Below, one piece after another: positions 24,797 to 37,722 of a stretch of 64,000 nucleotides of DNA (its first letter is position 1; each line of letters starts with the position of its first letter). The notes beneath the pieces are model-generated. The model saw only the letters and a program-made list of their open reading frames with translations. It ran no database searches and had not been told where the DNA came from. The stretch is from Dichetophora obliterata (Eukaryota; Arthropoda; Insecta; Diptera; Sciomyzidae): contig OY986438.1 of NCBI GenBank assembly GCA_963920525.1, positions 216,931,396 to 216,995,395 of the forward strand, read 5' to 3'. The position numbers were made by a program, and so were the translations under genes.

Positions 24797-26381
24797 ACTA
24801 AGATTCTTGAAAAAAAATCAAAATCCAGAAAAGTTTTTTCTGAATATGCAGTCTTGTGTATATATGTATTAGAAACAATTTGGTGTATAAATCGTCCTTG
24901 TAGGATGTATGGTTTGCGAGTTATGACGAAAAAAGCACATGTTTTTGGCCAGCTTCCACTCCAAAAAGTGTTCTACAACTCCTAACTACAAGAGATAGAG
25001 CATTTGGACAAAGGAGTATCCCTTCTTAAGGACGAGGACCTGGTGCTCATTTTAATGCATGAATCGTCCTTATCTGATATGTAGATTTTATTTTAGAAAA
25101 TAAATAAAAAAAATAAAAATTGACAAAAAAGGGCACATGAAATTAACATGAAATCTAATTTTTAAAATTATTTTAAGGATACAGTCTTGTGGGCAGTAGC
25201 TTAAGGAACATTTTGATGCATAAATCGTCCTTTTATGATGTATGGTTTAGAAGTTATGGCTAAAAAATCAAAAAAATCGCAAAAAACCACGTCAAAAACT
25301 ATGATTCATGTAAAAAATTTTAACTAAGATTCTTGAAAAAAAATCAAAATCCAGAAAACTTTTTTCTGAATATGCAGTCTTGTGTATATATGTATTAGAA
25401 ACAATTTGGTGTATAAATCGTCCTTGTAGGATGTATGGTTTGCGAGTTATGACGAAAAAAGCACATGTTTTTGGCCAGCTTCCACTCCAAAAAGTGTTCT
25501 ACAACTCCTAACTACAAGAGATAGAGCAAACGGCATTTGGACAAAGGAGTATCCCTTCTTAAGGACGAGGACCTGGTGCTCATTTTAATGCATGAATCGT
25601 CCTTATCTGATATGTAGTTTTTATTTTAGAAAATAAATAAAAAAAATAAAAATTGACAAAAAAGGGCACATGAAATTAACATGAAATCTAATTTTTAAAA
25701 TTATTTTAAGGATACAGTCTTGTGGGCAGTAGCTTAAGGAACATTTTGATGCATAAATCGTCCTTTTATGATGTATGGTTTAGAAGTTATGGCTAAAAAA
25801 TCAAAAAAATCGCAAAAAACCACGTCAAAAACTATGATTCATGTAAAAAATTTTAACTAAGATTCTTGAAAAAAAATCAAAATCCAGAAAAGTTTTTTCT
25901 GAATATGCAGTCTTGTGTATATATGTATTAGAAACAATTTGGTGTATAAATCGTCCTTGTAGGATGTATGGTTTGCGAGTTATGACGGAAAAAGCACATG
26001 TTTTTGGCCAGCTTCCACTCCAAAAAGTGTTCTACAACTCCTAACTACAAGAGATAGAGCATTTTGACAAAGGAGTATCCCTTCTTAAGGACGAGGACCT
26101 GGTGCTCATTTTAATGCATGAATCGTCCTTATCTGATATGTAGATTTTATTTTAGAAAATAAATAAAAAAAATAAAAATTGACAAAAAAGGGCACATGAA
26201 ATTAACATGAAATCTAATTTTTAAAATTATTTTAAGGATACAGTCTTGTGGGCAGTAGCTTAAGGAACATTTTGATGCATAAATCGTCCTTTTATGATGT
26301 ATGGTTTAGAAGTTATGGCTAAAAAATCAAAAAAATCGCAAAAAACCACGTCAAAAACTATGATTCATGTAAAAAATTTTA
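24797..26381. repeat. Units with 7-bp deletion between GCA repeats (copy 1)
   Basis: The units at 24797 and 25856 are 526 bp. GAGCAAACGGCATTTGG has become GAGCATTTGG (24797) or GAGCATTTTG (25856), a 7-bp loss between two GCA triplets, as expected of a slippage or microhomology deletion. Both also have GTAGATTTTATT for GTAGTTTTTATT. A normal 533-bp unit with GACGAAAAAAG (25323) lies between them, so this looks like a two-monomer repeat. Confidence 0.83.
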
Positions 26382-27288
26382 ACTAAGATTCTTGAAAAAA
26401 AATCAAAATCCAGAAAAGTTTTTTCTGAATATGCAGTCTTGTGTATATATGTATTAGAAACAATTTGGTGTATAAATCGTCCTTGTAGGATGTATGGTTT
26501 GCGAGTTATGACGGAAAAAGCACATGTTTTTGGCCAGCTTCCACTCCAAAAAGTGTTCTACAACTCCTAACTACAAGAGATAGAGCAAACGGCATTTGGA
26601 CAAAGGAGTATCCCTTCTTAAGGACGAGGACCTGGTGCTCATTTTAATGCATGAATCGTCCTTATCTGATATGTAGTTTTTATTTTAGAAAATAAATAAA
26701 AAAAATAAAAATTGACAAAAAAGGGCACATGAAATTAACATGAAATCTAATTTTTAAAATTATTTTAAGGATACAGTCTTGTGGGCAGTAGCTTAAGGAA
26801 CATTTTGATGCATAAATCGTCCTTTTATGATGTATGGTTTAGAAGTTATGGCTAAAAAATCAAAAAAATCGCAAAAAACCACGTCAAAAACTATGATTCA
26901 TGTAAAAAATTTTAACTAAGATTCTTGAAAAAAAATCAAAATCCAGAAAACTTTTTTCTGAATATGCAGTCTTGTGTATATATGTATTAGAAACAATTTG
27001 GTGTATAAATCGTCCTTGTAGGATGTATGGTTTGCGAGTTATGACGGAAAAAGCACATGTTTTTGGCCAGCTTCCACTCCAAAAAGTGTTCTACAACTCC
27101 TAACTACAAGAGATAGAGCAAACGGCATTTGGACAAAGGAGTATCCCTTCTTAAGGACGAGGACCTGGTGCTCATTTTAATGCATGAATCGTCCTTATCT
27201 GATATGTAGTTTTTATTTTAGAAAATAAATAAAAAAAATAAAAATTGACAAAAAAGGGCACATGAAATTAACATGAAATCTAATTTTT
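26382..27288. repeat. Monomers between the two large copies
   Basis: One full unit (26382-26914, G at the loop position) and the first 374 bases of the next (26915-27288). These do not match what follows copy 2: the unit at 53129 has C at the loop position, TAAGATG for TAGGATG and GACGAAAAAAG for GACGGAAAAAG. They are ordinary array monomers left of the scarred junction that I take as the left edge of copy 2. Confidence 0.7.
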
Positions 27289-27302
27289 CAAATCTAAAAT
27301 TT
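27289..27302. other. 14-nt non-monomer filler at a rearrangement junction
   Basis: Normal sequence stops after CTAATTTTT (offset 374, 27288) and resumes at CAAAATCCAG (offset 23, 27303). Between them is CAAATCTAAAATTT, which is not in phase with the monomer. AAATCTAA also occurs just upstream (27277-27284), so the filler looks copied from nearby sequence. Net loss is 167 bp against two full units (181 deleted, 14 inserted). Templated filler of this sort is typical of polymerase-theta style end joining in general; that mechanism is inference here. The junction coincides with where copy 2 begins. Confidence 0.75.
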
Positions 27303-30300
27303 CAAAATCCAGAAAACTTTTTTCTGAATATGCAGTCTTGTGTATATATGTATTAGAAACAATTTGGTGTATAAATCGTCCTTGTAGGATGTATGGTTTG
27401 CGAGTTATGACGGAAAAAGCACATGTTTTTGGCCAGCTTCCACTCCAAAAAGTGTTCTACAACTCCTAACTACAAGAGATAGAGCAAACGGCATTTGGAC
27501 AAAGGAGTATCCCTTCTTAAGGACGAGGACCTGGTGCTCATTTTAATGCATGAATCGTCCTTATCTGATATGTAGTTTTTATTTTAGAAAATAAATAAAA
27601 AAAATAAAAATTGACAAAAAAGGGCACATGAAATTAACATGAAATCTAATTTTTAAAATTATTTTAAGGATACAGTCTTGTGGGCAGTAGCTTAAGGAAC
27701 ATTTTGATGCATAAATCGTCCTTTTATGATGTATGGTTTAGAAGTTATGGCTAAAAAATCAAAAAAATCGCAAAAAACCACGTCAAAAACTATGATTCAT
27801 GTAAAAAATTTTAACTAAGATTCTTGAAAAAAAATCAAAATCCAGAAAACTTTTTTCTGAATATGCAGTCTTGTGTATATATGTATTAGAAACAATTTGG
27901 TGTATAAATCGTCCTTGTAGGATGTATGGTTTGCGAGTTATGACGGAAAAAGCACATGTTTTTGGCCAGCTTCCACTCCAAAAAGTGTTCTACAACTCCT
28001 AACTACAAGAGATAGAGCAAACGGCATTTGGACAAAGGAGTATCCCTTCTTAAGGACGAGGACCTGGTGCTCATTTTAATGCATGAATCGTCCTTATCTG
28101 ATATGTAGTTTTTATTTTAGAAAATAAATAAAAAAAATAAAAATTGACAAAAAAGGGCACATGAAATTAACATGAAATCTAATTTTTAAAATTATTTTAA
28201 GGATACAGTCTTGTGGGCAGTAGCTTAAGGAACATTTTGATGCATAAATCGTCCTTTTATGATGTATGGTTTAGAAGTTATGGCTAAAAAATCAAAAAAA
28301 TCGCAAAAAACCACGTCAAAAACTATGATTCATGTAAAAAATTTTAACTAAGATTCTTGAAAAAAAATCAAAATCCAGAAAACTTTTTTCTGAATATGCA
28401 GTCTTGTGTATATATGTATTAGAAACAATTTGGTGTATAAATCGTCCTTGTAGGATGTATGGTTTGGGAGTTATGACGAAAAAAGCACATGTTTTTGGCC
28501 AGCTTCCACTCCAAAAAGTGTTCTACAACTCCTAACTACAAGAGATAGAGCAAACGGCATTTGGACAAAGGAGTATCCCTTCTTAAGGACGAGGACCTGG
28601 TGCTCATTTTAATGCATGAATCGTCCTTATCTGATATGTAGTTTTTATTTTAGAAAATAAATAAAAAAAATAAAAATTGACAAAAAAGGGCACATGAAAT
28701 TAACATGAAATCTAATTTTTAAAATTATTTTAAGGATACAGTCTTGTGGGCAGTAGCTTAAGGAACATTTTGATGCATAAATCGTCCTTTTATGATGTAT
28801 GGTTTAGAAGTTATGGCTAAAAAATCAAAAAAATCGCAAAAAACCACGTCAAAAACTATGATTCATGTAAAAAATTTTAACTAAGATTCTTGAAAAAAAA
28901 TCAAAATCCAGAAAAGTTTTTTCTGAATATGCAGTCTTGTGTATATATGTATTAGAAACAATTTGGTGTATAAATCGTCCTTGTGGGATGTATGGTTTGC
29001 GAGTTATGACGGAAAAAGCACATGTTTTTGGCCAGCTTCCACTCCAAAAAGTGTTCTACAACTCCTAACTACAAGAGATAGAGCAAACGGCATTTGGACA
29101 AAGGAGTATCCCTTCTTAAGGACGAGGACCTGGTGCTCATTTTAATGCATGAATCGTCCTTATCTGATATGTAGTTTTTATTTTAGAAAATAAATAAAAA
29201 AAATAAAAATTGACAAAAAAGGGCACATGAAATTAACATGAAATCTAATTTTTAAACTTATTTTAAGGATACAGTCTTGTGGGCAGTAGCTTAAGGAACA
29301 TTTTGATGCATAAATCGTCGTTTTATGATGTATGGTTTAGAAGTTATGGCTAAAAAATAAAAAAAATCGCAAAAAACCACGTCAAAAACTATGATTCATG
29401 TAAAAAATTTTAACTAAGATTCTTGAAAAAAAATCAAAATCCAGAAAACTTTTTTCTGAATATGCAGTCTTGTGTATATATGTATTAGAAACAATTTTGT
29501 GTATAAATCGTCCTTGTAGGATGTACAGTTTGCGAGTTATGACGGAAAAAGCACATGTTTTTGGCCAGCTTCCACTCCAAAAAGTGTTCTACAACTCCTA
29601 ACTACAAGAGATAGAGCAAACGGCATTTGGACAAAGGAGTATCCCTTCTTAAGGACGAGGACCTGGTGCTCATTTTAATGCATGAATCGTCCTTATCTGA
29701 TATGTAGTTTTTATTTTAGAAAATAAATAAAAAAAATAAAAATTGACAAAAAAGGGCACATGAAATTAACATGAAATCTAATTTTTAAAATTATTTTAAG
29801 GATACAGTCTTGTGGGCAGTAGCTTAAGGAACATTTTGATGTATAAATCGTCCTTTTATGATGTATGGTTTAGAAGTTATGGCTAAAAAATCAAAAAAAT
29901 CGCAAAAAACCACGTCAAAAACTATGATTCATGTAAAAAATTTTAACTAAGATTCTTGAAAAAAAATCAAAATCCAGAAAACTTTTTTCCGAATATGCAG
30001 TCTTGTGTATATATGTATTAGAAACAATTTGGTGTATAAATCGTCCTTGTAGGATGTACAGTTTGCGAGTTATGACGGAAAAAGCACATGTTTTTGGCCA
30101 GCTTCCACTCCAAAAAGTGTTCTACAACTCCTAACTACAAGAGATAGAGCAAACGGCATTTGGACAAAGGAGTATCCCTTCTTAAGGACGAGGACCTGGT
30201 GCTCATTTTAATGCATGAATCGTCCTTATCTGATATGTAGTTTTTATTTTAGAAAATAAATAAAAAAAATAAAAATTGACAAAAAAGGGCACATGAAATT

Positions 30301-33300
30301 AACATGAAATCTAATTTTTAAAATTATTTTAAGGATACAGTCTTGTGGGCAGTAGCTTAAGGAACATTTTGATGCATAAATCGTCCTTTTATGATGTATG
30401 GTTTAGAAGTTATGGCTAAAAAATCAAAAAAATCGCAAAAAACCACGTCAAAAACTATGATTCATGTAAAAAATTTTAACTAAGATTCTTGAAAAAAAAT
30501 CAAATTCCAGAAAACTTTTTTCTGAATATGCAGTCTTGTGTATATATGTATTAGAAACAATTTGGTGTATAAATCGTCCTTGTAGGATGTATGGTTTGCG
30601 AGTTATGACGGAAAAAGCACATGTTTTTGGCCAGCTTCCACTCCAAAAAGTGTTCTACAACTCCTAACTACAAGAGATAGAGCAAACGGCATTTGGACAA
30701 AGGAGTATCCCTTCTTAAGGACGAGGACCTGGTGCTCATTTTAATGCATGAATCGTCCTTATCTGATATGTAGTTTTTATTTTAGAAAATAAATAAAAAA
30801 AATAAAAATTGACAAAAAAGGGCACATGAAATTAACATGAAATCTAATTTTTAAAATTATTTTAAGGATACAGTCTTGTGGGCAGTAGCTTAAGGAACAT
30901 TTTGATGCATAAATCGTCCTTTTATGATGTATGGTTTAGAAGTTATGGCTAAAAAATAAAAAAAATCGCAAAAAACCACGTCAAAAACTATGATTCATGT
31001 AAAAAATTTTAACTAAGATTCTTGAAAAAAAATCAAAATCCAGAAAAGTTTTTTCTGAATATGCAGTCTTGTGTATATATGTATTAGAAACAATTTGGTG
31101 TATAAATCGTCCTTGTAGGATGTATGGTTTGCGAGTTATGACGGAAAAAGCACATGTTTTTGGCCAGCTTCCACTCCAAAAAGTGTTCTACAACTCCTAA
31201 CTACAAGAGATAGAGCAAACGGCATTTGGACAAAGGAGTATCCCTTCTTAAGGACGAGGACCTGGTGCTCATTTTAATGCATGAATCGTCCTTATCTGAT
31301 ATGTAGTTTTTATTTTAGAAAATAAATAAAAAAAATAAAAATTGACAAAAAAGGGCACATGAAATTAACATGAAATCTAATTTTTAAAATTATTTTAAGG
31401 ATACAGTCTTGTGGGCAGTAGCTTAAGGAACATTTTGATGCATAAGTTGTCCTTTTATGATGTATGGTTTAGAAGTTATGGCTAAAAAATCAAAAAAATC
31501 GCAAAAAACCACGTCAAAAACTATGATTCATGTAAAAAATTTTAAATAAGATTCTTGAAAAAAAATCAAAATCCAGAAAAGTTTTTTCTGAATATGCAGT
31601 CTTGTGTATATATGTATTAGAAACAATTTGGTGTATAAATCGTCCTTGTAGGATGTATGGTTTGCGAGTTATGACGGAAAAAGCACATGTTTTTGGCCAG
31701 CTTCCACTCCAAAAAGTGTTCTACAACTCCTAACTACAAGAGATAGAGCAAACGGCATTTGGACAAAGGAGTATCCCTTCTTAAGGACGAGGACCTGGTG
31801 CTCATTTTAATGCATGAATCGTCCTTATCTGATATGTAGTTTTTATTTTAGAAAATAAATAAAAAAAATAAAAATTGACAAAAAAGGGCACATGAAATTA
31901 ACATGAAATCTAATTTTTAAAATTATTTTAAGGATACAGTCTTGTGGGCAGTAGCTTAAGGAACATTTTGATGCATAAATCGTCCTTTTATGATGTATGG
32001 TTTAGAAGTTATGGCTAAAAAATCAAAAAAATCGCAAAAAACCACGTCAAAAACTATGATTCATGTAAAAAATTTTAACTAAGATTCTTGAAAAAAAATC
32101 ACATTCCAGAAAACTTTTTTCCGAATTTGCAGTCTTGTGTATATATGTATTAGAAACAATTTGGTGTATAAATCGTCCTTGTAGGATGTATGGTTTGGGA
32201 GTTATGACGGAAAAAGCACATGTTTTTGGCCAGCTTCCACTCCAAAAAGTGTTCTACAACTCCTAACTACAAGAGATAGAGCAAACGGCATTTGGACAAA
32301 GGAGTATCCCTTCTTAAGGACGAGGACCTGGTGCTCATTTTAATGCATGAATCGTCCTTATCTGATATGTAGTTTTTATTTTAGAAAATAAATAAAAAAA
32401 ATAAAAATTGACAAAAAAGGGCACATGAAATTAACATGAAATCTAATTTTTAAAATTATTTTAAGGATACAGTCTTGTGGGCAGTAGCTTAAGGAACATT
32501 TTGATGCATAAATCGTCCTTTTATGATGTATGGTTTAGAAGTTATGGCTAAAAAATCAAAAAAATCGCAAAAAACCACGTCAAAAACTATGATTCATGTA
32601 AAAAATTTTAACTAAGATTCTTGAAAAAAAATCAAAATCCAGAAAACTTTTTTCTGAATATGCAGTCTTGTGTATATATGTATTAGAAACAATTTGGTGT
32701 ATAAATCGTCCTTGTAGGATGTATGGTTTGCGAGTTATGACGGAAAAAGCACATGTTTTTGGCCAGCTTCCACTCCAAAAAGTGTTCTACAACTCCTAAC
32801 TACAAGAGATAGAGCAAACGGCATTTGGACAAAGGAGTATCCCTTCTTAAGGACGAGGACCTGGTGCTCATTTTAATGCATGAATCGTCCTTATCTGATA
32901 TGTAGTTTTTATTTTAGAAAATAAATAAAAAAAATAAAAATTGACAAAAAAGGGCACATGAAATTAACATGAAATCTAATTTTTAAAATTATTTTAAGGA
33001 TACAGTCTTGTGAGCAGTAGCTTAAGGAACATTTTGATGCATAAATCGTCCTTTTATGATGTATGGTTTAGAAGTTATGGCTAAAAAATCAAAAAAATCG
33101 CAAAAAACCACGTCAAAAACTATGATTCATGTAAAAAATTTTAACTAAGATTCTTGAAAAAAAATCAAAATCCAGAAAAGTTTTTTCTGAATATGCAGTC
33201 TTGTGTATATATGTATTAGAAACAATTTGGTGTATAAATCGTCCTTGTGGGATGTATGGTTTGCGAGTTATGACGGAAAAAGCACATGTTTTTGGCCAGC

Positions 33301-34209
33301 TTCCACTCCAAAAAGTGTTCTACAACTCCTAACTACAAGAGATAGAGCAAACGGCATTTGGACAAAGGAGTATCCCTTCTTAAGGACGAGGACCTGGTGC
33401 TCATTTTAATGCATGAATCGTCCTTATCTGATATGTAGTTTTTATTTTAGAAAATAAATAAAAAAAATAAAAATTGACAAAAAAGGGCACATGAAATTAA
33501 CATGAAATCTAATTTTTAAAATTATTTTAAGGATACAGTCTTGTGGGCAGTAGCTTAAGGAACATTTTGATGCATAAATCGTCCTTTTATGATGTATGGT
33601 TTAGAAGTTATGGCTAAAAAATCAAAAAAATCGCAAAAAACCACGTCAAAAACTATGATTCATGTAAAAAATTTTAACTAAGATTCTTGAAAAAAAATCA
33701 AAATCCAGAAAAGTTTTTTCTGAATATGCAGTCTTGTGTATATATGTATTAGAAACAATTTGGTGTATAAATCGTCCTTGTAGGATGTATGGTTTGCGAG
33801 TTATGACGGAAAAAGCACATGTTTTTGGCCAGCTTCCACTCCAAAAAGTGTTCTACAACTCCTAACTACAAGAGATAGAGCAAACGGCATTTGGACAAAG
33901 GAGTATCCCTTCTTAAGGACGAGGACCTGCTGCTCATTTTAATGCATGAATCGTCCTTATCTGATATGTAGTTTTTATTTTAGAAAATAAATAAAAAAAA
34001 TAAAAATTGACAAAAAAGGGCACATGAAATTAACATGAAATCTAATTTTTAAAATTATTTTAAGGATACAGTCTTGTGGGCAGTAGCTTAAGGAACATTT
34101 TGATGCATAAATCGTCCTTTTATGATGTATGGTTTAGAAGTTATGGCTAAAAAATCAAAAAAATCGCAAAAAACCACGTCAAAAACTATGATTCATGTAA
34201 AAAATTTTA

Positions 34210-36341
34210 ACTAAGATTCTTGAAAAAAATCAAATTCCAGAAAACTTTTTTCTGAATATGCAGTCTTGTGTATATATGTATTAGAAACAATTTGGTGTAT
34301 AAATCGTCCTTGTAGGATGTATGGTTTGCGAGTTATGACGGAAAAAGCACATGTTTTTGGCCAGCTTCCACTCCAAAAAGTGTTCTACAACTCCTAACTA
34401 CAAGAGATAGAGCAAACGGCATTTGGACAAAGGAGTATCCCTTCTTAAGGACGAGGACCTGGTGCTCATTTTAATGCATGAATCGTCCTTATCTGATATG
34501 TAGTTTTTATTTTAGAAAATAAATAAAAAAAATAAAAATTGACAAAAAAGGGCACATGAAATTAACATGAAATCTAATTTTTAAAATTATTTTAAGGATA
34601 CAGTCTTGTGCGCAGTAGCTTAAGGAACATTTTGATGCATAAATCGTCCTTTTATGATGTATGGTTTAGAAGTTATGGCTAAAAAATCAAAAAAATCGCA
34701 AAAAACCACGTCAAAAACTATGATTCATGTAAAAAATTTTAACTAAGATTCTTGAAAAAAAATCAAAATCCAGAAAACTTTTTTCTGAATATGCAGTCTT
34801 GTGTATATATGTATTAGAAACAATTTGGTGTGTAAATCGTCCTTGTAGGATGTATGGTTTGCGAGTTATGACGGAAAAAGCACATGTTTTTGGCCAGCTT
34901 CCACTCCAAAAAGTGTTCTACAACTCCTTAACTACAAGAGATAGAGCAAAATGCATTTGGACAAAGGAGTATCCCTTCTTAAGGACGAGGACCTGGTGCT
35001 CATTTTAATGCATGAATCGTCCTTATCTGATATGTAGTTTTTATTTTAGAAAATAAATAAAAAAAATAAAAATTGACAAAAAAGGGCACATGAAATTAAC
35101 ATGAAATCTAATTTTTAAAATTATTTTAAGGATACAGTCTTGTGAGCAGTAGCTTAAGGAACATTTTGATGCATAAATCGTCCTTTTATGATGTATGGTT
35201 TAGAAGTTATGGCTAAAAAATCAAAAAAATCGCAAAAAACCACGTCAAAAACTATGATTCATGTAAAAAATTTTAACTAAGATTCTTGAAAAAAATCAAA
35301 TTCCAGAAAACTTTTTTCTGAATATGCAGTCTTGTGTATATATGTATTAGAAACAATTTGGTGTATAAATCGTCCTTGTAGGATGTATGGTTTGCGAGTT
35401 ATGACGGAAAAAGCACATGTTTTTGGCCAGCTTCCACTCCAAAAAGTGTTCTACAACTCCTAACTACAAGAGATAGAGCAAACGGCATTTGGACAAAGGA
35501 GTATCCCTTCTTAAGGACGAGGACCTGGTGCTCATTTTAATGCATGAATCGTCCTTATCTGATATGTAGTTTTTATTTTAGAAAATAAATAAAAAAAATA
35601 AAAATTGACAAAAAAGGGCACATGAAATTAACATGAAATCTAATTTTTAAAATTATTTTAAGGATACAGTCTTGTGGGCAGTAGCTTAAGGAACATTTTG
35701 ATGCATAAATCGTCCTTTTATGATGTATGGTTTAGAAGTTATGGCTAAAAAATCAAAAAAATCGCAAAAAACCACGTCAAAAACTATGATTCATGTAAAA
35801 AATTTTAACTAAGATTCTTGAAAAAAAATCAAAATCCAGAAAACTTTTTTCTGAATATGCAGTCTTGTGTATATATGTATTAGAAACAATTTGGTGTGTA
35901 AATCGTCCTTGTAGGATGTATGGTTTGCGAGTTATGACGGAAAAAGCACATGTTTTTGGCCAGCTTCCACTCCAAAAAGTGTTCTACAACTCCTTAACTA
36001 CAAGAGATAGAGCAAAATGCATTTGGACAAAGGAGTATCCCTTCTTAAGGACGAGGACCTGGTGCTCATTTTAATGCATGAATCGTCCTTATCTGATATG
36101 TAGTTTTTATTTTAGAAAATAAATAAAAAAAATAAAAATTGACAAAAAAGGGCACATGAAATTAACATGAAATCTAATTTTTAAAATTATTTTAAGGATA
36201 CAGTCTTGTGGGCAGTAGCTTAAGGAACATTTTGATGCATAAATCGTCCTTTTATGATGTATGGTTTAGAAGTTATGGCTAAAAAATCAAAAAAATCGCA
36301 AAAAACCACGTCAAAAACTATGATTCATGTAAAAAATTTTA
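34210..36341. repeat. Copy 2 version of the two-monomer higher-order repeat
   Basis: Units at 34210 (532 bp), 34742 (534), 35276 (532) and 35808 (534) repeat the variant order of 9062-11193, including TGTGCGCAG near 34608 and TGTGAGCAG near 35144. I saw no differences from copy 1 in this stretch. Confidence 0.85.
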
Positions 36342-36874
36342 ACTAAGATTCTTGAAAAAAAATCAAATTCCAGAAAAATTTTTTCCGAATTTGCAGTCTT
36401 GTGTATATATGTATTAGAAACAATTTGGTGTATAAATCGTCCTTGTAGGATGTATGGTTTGCGAGTTATGACGGAAAAAGCACATGTTTTTGGCCAGCTT
36501 CCACTCCAAAAAGTGTTCTACAACTCCTAACTACAAGAGATAGAGCAAACGGCATTTGGACAAAGGAGTATCCCTTCTTAAGGACGAGGACCTGGTGCTC
36601 ATTTTAATGCATGAATCGTCCTTATCTGATATGTAGTTTTTATTTTAGAAAATAAATAAAAAAAATAAAAATTGACAAAAAAGGGCACATGAAATTAACA
36701 TGAAATCTAATTTTTAAAATTATTTTAAGGATACAGTCTTGTGGGCAGTAGCTTAAGGAACATTTTGATGCATAAATCGTCCTTTTATGATGTATGGTTT
36801 AGAAGTTATGGCTAAAAAATCAAAAAAATCGCAAAAAACCACGTCAAAAACTATGATTCATGTAAAAAATTTTA

Positions 36875-37722
36875 ACTAAGATTCTTGAAAAAAAATCAAA
36901 ATCCAGAAAAGTTTTTTCTGAATATGCAGTCTTGTGTATATATGTATTAGAAACAATTTGGTGTATAAATCGTCCTTGTAGGATGTATGGTTTGCGAGTT
37001 ATGACGGAAAAAGCACATGTTTTTGGCCAGCTTCCACTCCAAAAAGTGTTCTACAACTCCTAACTACAAGAGATAGAGCAAACGGCATTTGGACAAAGGA
37101 GTATCCCTTCTTAAGGACGAGGACCTGGTGCTCATTTTAATGCATGAATCGTCCTTATCTGATATGTAGTTTTTATTTTAGAAAATAAATAAAAAAAATA
37201 AAAATTGACAAAAAAGGGCACATGAAATTAACATGAAATCTAATTTTTTTTTATATATGTATTAGAAACAATTTGGTGTGTAAATCGTCCTTGTAGGATG
37301 TATGGTTTGCGAGTTATGACGGAAAAAGCACATGTTTTTGGCCAGCTTCCACTCCAAAAAGTGTTCTACAACTCCTAACTACAAGAGATAGAGCAAACGG
37401 CATTTGGACAAAGGAGTATCCCTTCTTAAGGACGAGGACCTGGTGCTCATTTTAATGCATGAATCGTCCTTATCTGATATGTAGTTTTTATTTTAGAAAA
37501 TAAATAAAAAAAATAAAAATTGACAAAAAAGGGCACATGAAATTAACATGAAATCTAATTTTTAAAATTATTTTAAGGATACAGTCTTGTGGGCAGTAGC
37601 TTAAGGAATATTTTGATGCATAAATCGTCCTTTTATGATGTATGGTTTAGAAGTTATGGCTAAAAAATCAAAAAAATCGCAAAAAACCACGTCAAAAACT
37701 ATGATTCATGTAAAAAATTTTA
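36875..37722. repeat. Copy 2 version of the 848-bp composite unit
   Basis: Same junction as the composite at 11727, exactly 25,148 bp downstream, with the same three extra T bases at 37249-37251. It differs at T37609 (C12461 in copy 1). Because the scar is shared, the 218-bp loss happened before the large duplication. Confidence 0.88.

Larger units (their letters stand above)
2155..26381. repeat. Copy 1 of a ~24-kb duplicated block of monomers
   Basis: Units start at 2133, 2666, 3199, 3732, 4265, 4798, 5331, 5864, 6397, 6930, 7463, 7996, 8529, 9062, 9594, 10128, 10660, 11194, 11727 (composite), 12575, 13108, 13642, 14175, 14709, 15242, 15775, 16308, 16841, 17374, 17907, 18439, 18972, 19505, 20038, 20570, 21103, 21636, 22130, 22663, 23196, 23729, 24263, 24797, 25323 and 25856. 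The order of rare variants and scars is repeated 25,148 bp downstream as far as about 13100 and 26,747 bp downstream after that. The left limit is set by the scarred junction at 27289-27302. The right limit is set by loss of matching variants in the unit starting 26382. Both limits are uncertain by up to a few hundred bases because all units are so alike. Confidence 0.9.
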
